Source: Sporocytophaga sp. (GTDB lineage: Bacteria; Bacteroidota; Bacteroidia; Cytophagales; Cytophagaceae). Taken from it: 64,000 nucleotides of DNA. The notes under the pieces were generated by a model that saw nothing but the letters and a program-made list of their open reading frames with translations, was not told where the DNA came from and searched no databases. Position 1 is the stretch's first letter, and each line of letters opens with the position of its first letter. Where the stretch lies: assembly GCA_024707265.1 (NCBI GenBank), contig JANQAB010000003.1, forward strand, positions 992,001 through 1,056,000. The letters run 5' to 3'. The position numbers and the translations under genes were made by a program. This document shows positions 61,768 to 64,000 of the stretch, in pieces.

Positions 61768-62956
61768 TTACATCTAAAGTGAGCTTTAGTTTTTCCTTCG
61801 TTTTATAATTTTCCCAGGAACCTTCAATTTTTGTATTGGTTACTTTCGCGGATATATTTGCTTTGGGGATCCACCTGTGTTCAGTTTCATTGTGATAATC
61901 ATTCTCAATCAAGGTTACCACTCCATTAATCAGCTTACCATGCAATTCAATTGGAATGCCAACCTTATTATACCAATAATACATATCAAGAGAACCATCC
62001 CTATTTATTCTCTTTATTACAGCAGTAATGGGATACTTGTCAGCAATCATTCCTCTTAAAATTTTACTTTCAAGAATCCGGGTTGGAGAATACACCTCAG
62101 AATAACCCATTACATATTTCCCATACTCTGACAACTTTGATGCATAATCACTTAATATAAATATAAATGATGGGGAAGCATATTCATCAACCCCTCTTTC
62201 AAATTCATTACTCCAACATTCATTTCTCACTATTTTGATTTCTCCTTTTGAAACTTTAAAAACATAATTGCTAAAACTTTCTACGGAGGTATATTTTTTA
62301 CATTGAGAATATAATTCTAATTGTCCCTGATATATTTCCGGATCATTCTTTTCGCTGGAAGTTTTTAATTTGTCTTTTATATTCCTTTCGTAATTATCAA
62401 ATTGTTGTTTAAAGGAATTAATCACTTCTGCTTTAAGAGTTGCTAAATGATCTTTAACAAATAGATCATCAAATACGATTTTATTTCCCGTTATCAAGTC
62501 GAAATATTCAAGCTTGTTTTCGTTAGCAAATCCCACTCCGGTGCAATTGGTTCTTTCACCATTAAGTTCTACCTTTAAAATTTTATTAGTTACTGTAATG
62601 ATTGAATAACCTAAAAATACTGTTCGGCCACATTCATCATTGTTATCTGTATAATAATAAGGATCATTGTCCTTGTATTTTCCAGGGACCTGGGAAAGAT
62701 AAGAGATTTGAAGCATCAGGTTTATCTTCTCTGCAACATCCGGTCTATTCACACTTATAATTTTGGGGAAAGCATTTGATTCATCTTCAAATTCCACCTC
62801 AATACCTGTCTTCGTTTTGATGTATTTGATTGGCTTCACAGAGGTTTTTGTTAAAGGTTCCACATCAATAACTGCAACTTCTTTATTAATCGATTGCTGG
62901 GCGTCAGCAAAATAAAAAAATGAGATTAATAAGAGGACTAAAAAAATTCTATTCAT
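61763..62956 (-). CDS. Secreted hypothetical protein
   Basis: A 397 aa protein with signal peptide (MNRIFLVLLLISFFYFADA). The N-terminal half (about 45-260) has the layout of DUF3298/RsiV-like extracytoplasmic domains: INLMLQISYLSQVPG, CGRTVFLGYSIITVTNKILKVELNG, LEYFDLITGNKIVFDDLF, PSFIFILSD. The C-terminal 130 residues are a beta-rich domain ending SGSWEN-like (IEGSWENYKTKEKLKLTLDV), as seen in proteins that score how a molecule's size or dose changes. The function is not known. It lies 55 bp upstream of the CdiI-like relic. Confidence 0.6.
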   Translation of the reverse strand: MNRIFLVLLLISFFYFADAQQSINKEVAVIDVEPLTKTSVKPIKYIKTKTGIEVEFEDESNAFPKIISVNRPDVAEKINLMLQISYLSQVPGKYKDNDPYYYTDNNDECGRTVFLGYSIITVTNKILKVELNGERTNCTGVGFANENKLEYFDLITGNKIVFDDLFVKDHLATLKAEVINSFKQQFDNYERNIKDKLKTSSEKNDPEIYQGQLELYSQCKKYTSVESFSNYVFKVSKGEIKIVRNECWSNEFERGVDEYASPSFIFILSDYASKLSEYGKYVMGYSEVYSPTRILESKILRGMIADKYPITAVIKRINRDGSLDMYYWYNKVGIPIELHGKLINGVVTLIENDYHNETEHRWIPKANISAKVTNTKIEGSWENYKTKEKLKLTLDVN

Positions 62957-63067
62957 TTTATTGTAATTAATGACAATAGTATCTAAGAATACAGGATAAA
63001 ACTTTTTAAGGACAGGGATTTAAATTGGACCATGATTAATCTTCCAATTCCTTTATCACAACCACTT

Positions 63068-63848
63068 TCAATATTTCCTACCGGTTCTTTCCGGATTTTT
63101 TAAATCAATCCAAAAAATACTAACAGGCTCAAATTCTTCAATTTGACCGTTTTTATTTTCATCTAACTTTGCATATATATAAACGAAATCATTGGCTTGA
63201 TCATACTCAGATTTGTAAACTGAATAGTTAGTTGAAATAAGTGCTTTTTTATTTTCAGCCTTAATATCGAACAGGTAAAATCTCCTTAAATCCTTTACGC
63301 TTATAGCACCATCTTTATTTGTGTCTTCGTCATAAACTGAAATCATAAAATAATTCCGGGTTACCAATTTATGATTCAATGTATCATCTAAAAAGGATGG
63401 ATAATATAATGTTTTTATCAAAACAGGTTTTTCAAAAAAAGTATTTTTGTTGTTGCTTTACGGTATCATAATGGGATACATTAACCATATTATATCCATA
63501 CACTGCCTCAAGTCCTGGCATCAAATGACCATGCCATTTATTACCATCCAATTCTTCTTCATTATAATTGAAATGGAAATCATTCGACCCAATAAAAGTT
63601 GTATTATTTTTCCTATGATTAACTTTATAAATGGTCACTAAACGATATTGAGGAATTCCAGTTAAAAGCACACTACCGGGCCTGGTAGCATAAATTAAGG
63701 AGTCCTGAGGAACTCCGTCAATTTTATTATCACTATTGATTTCTACTTGCTGAACTGATAGTCCTTTCGATTGAATTTTATTTGAACAATTGGTCAATAC
63801 ACAAAAAAATGAAAAAAGTAGTATTATCTGAATTACATATTTAATCAT
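63068..63848 (-). CDS. Lipoprotein with paired EF-hands (frameshifted)
   Basis: Starts with a lipoprotein signal (MIKYVIQIILLFSFFCVLTNC) and breaks off at KQQQKYFF. Dropping one base of the A7 run at 63434-63440 (T7 in the coding strand) gives KYFFEKPVLIKTLYYPS and continues to 63068, 259 aa. Two EF-hand loops are seen in the second half: DEDTNKDGAISVKDL (canonical DxDxNxDGxIxxxD) and LDENKNGQIEEFE. It should bind calcium in the periplasm or at the surface. The partner is unknown. Confidence 0.75.
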
Positions 63849-63922
63849 TGTATTTATTTAATTTAATCTCTTTTTAAAATGGTGGCTGCCACACAACACT
63901 TTCAGTCGTATAATTTTTATTT

Positions 63923-63955
63923 AAACAAGGGTAAGATTGAACTTGTCCCTTGTTT
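63923..63955. terminator. Bidirectional hairpin terminator at the window's right end
   Basis: AAACAAGGG (63923-63931) pairs with CCCTTGTTT (63947-63955), T-rich on both strands outside the stem. It probably ends a gene beyond the right edge that reads on the minus strand. I see no gene in 63849-64000. Confidence 0.65.
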
Positions 63956-64000
63956 TATTAAATAAAAGATTAAGTTAAATAAATTGATATTCAAGACAAA

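Overview
The window looks like a chromosome segment of a Gram-negative, AT-rich Bacteroidota, most likely of the Cytophagales (Cytophaga/Sporocytophaga-like). Three things point there. At least six predicted secreted proteins end in type IX secretion (T9SS) sorting domains. The surface proteins include a plant-wall mannanase and a pectate lyase. One promoter fits the Bacteroidota TTTG / TAnnTTTG pattern. The genus is an inference. I recognise no rRNA, tRNA, CRISPR array, replication origin or full-length insertion sequence.

Layout. 1-7740: a thiamine operon on the minus strand (thiS, thiC, TenI-like, thiD, thiE, thiG, thiH, then a ThiF/MoeB-rhodanese protein running off the left edge), led by a Bacteroidota-type promoter and a TPP riboswitch. 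7903-8778: prmC. 8780-20000: an accessory island with a very AT-rich restriction-modification locus, an MNT-HEPN nucleotidyltransferase with a small partner gene, a branched hairpin element, an orphan eCIS-core (DUF4157) putative effector, three full copies and one relic of a 162-167 bp palindromic MITE-like element, and two relics of the MNT-HEPN locus. 20299-28102: a MORN-like repeat protein, a PepSY membrane protein, a slipin, an outer-membrane protein, a four-helix membrane protein and a PP2C phosphatase. 28228-35354: two tandem paralogous T9SS FG-GAP-like proteins, an outer-membrane barrel, DUF4105 and DUF1287 proteins, and a decayed lipoprotein gene. 35566-40962: GH26 mannanase and PL1 pectate lyase. 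41058-42050: a ~177 bp tandem repeat array beside a GxxExxY nuclease-like gene. 42584-48290: YwbE, SdiA-regulated-like lipoprotein, CotH-like protein and small hypotheticals. 48891-61066: one giant (~4,057 aa) surface protein of about 39 repeats in a three-domain super-repeat. 61288-63848: a CdiI-like immunity gene broken by an amber codon, a secreted hypothetical and an EF-hand lipoprotein.

A dominant technical signal: nine genes carry ten frame breaks, and each is repaired by removing exactly one base, almost always from an A or T run of the coding strand. All nine restored lengths are then whole numbers of codons. Uncorrected homopolymer insertion errors in the assembly are the simplest explanation, so I annotate these genes as continuous and mark the break. 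Two other broken genes (34524-34887 and 61288-61707) do not fit that pattern and look truly decayed.
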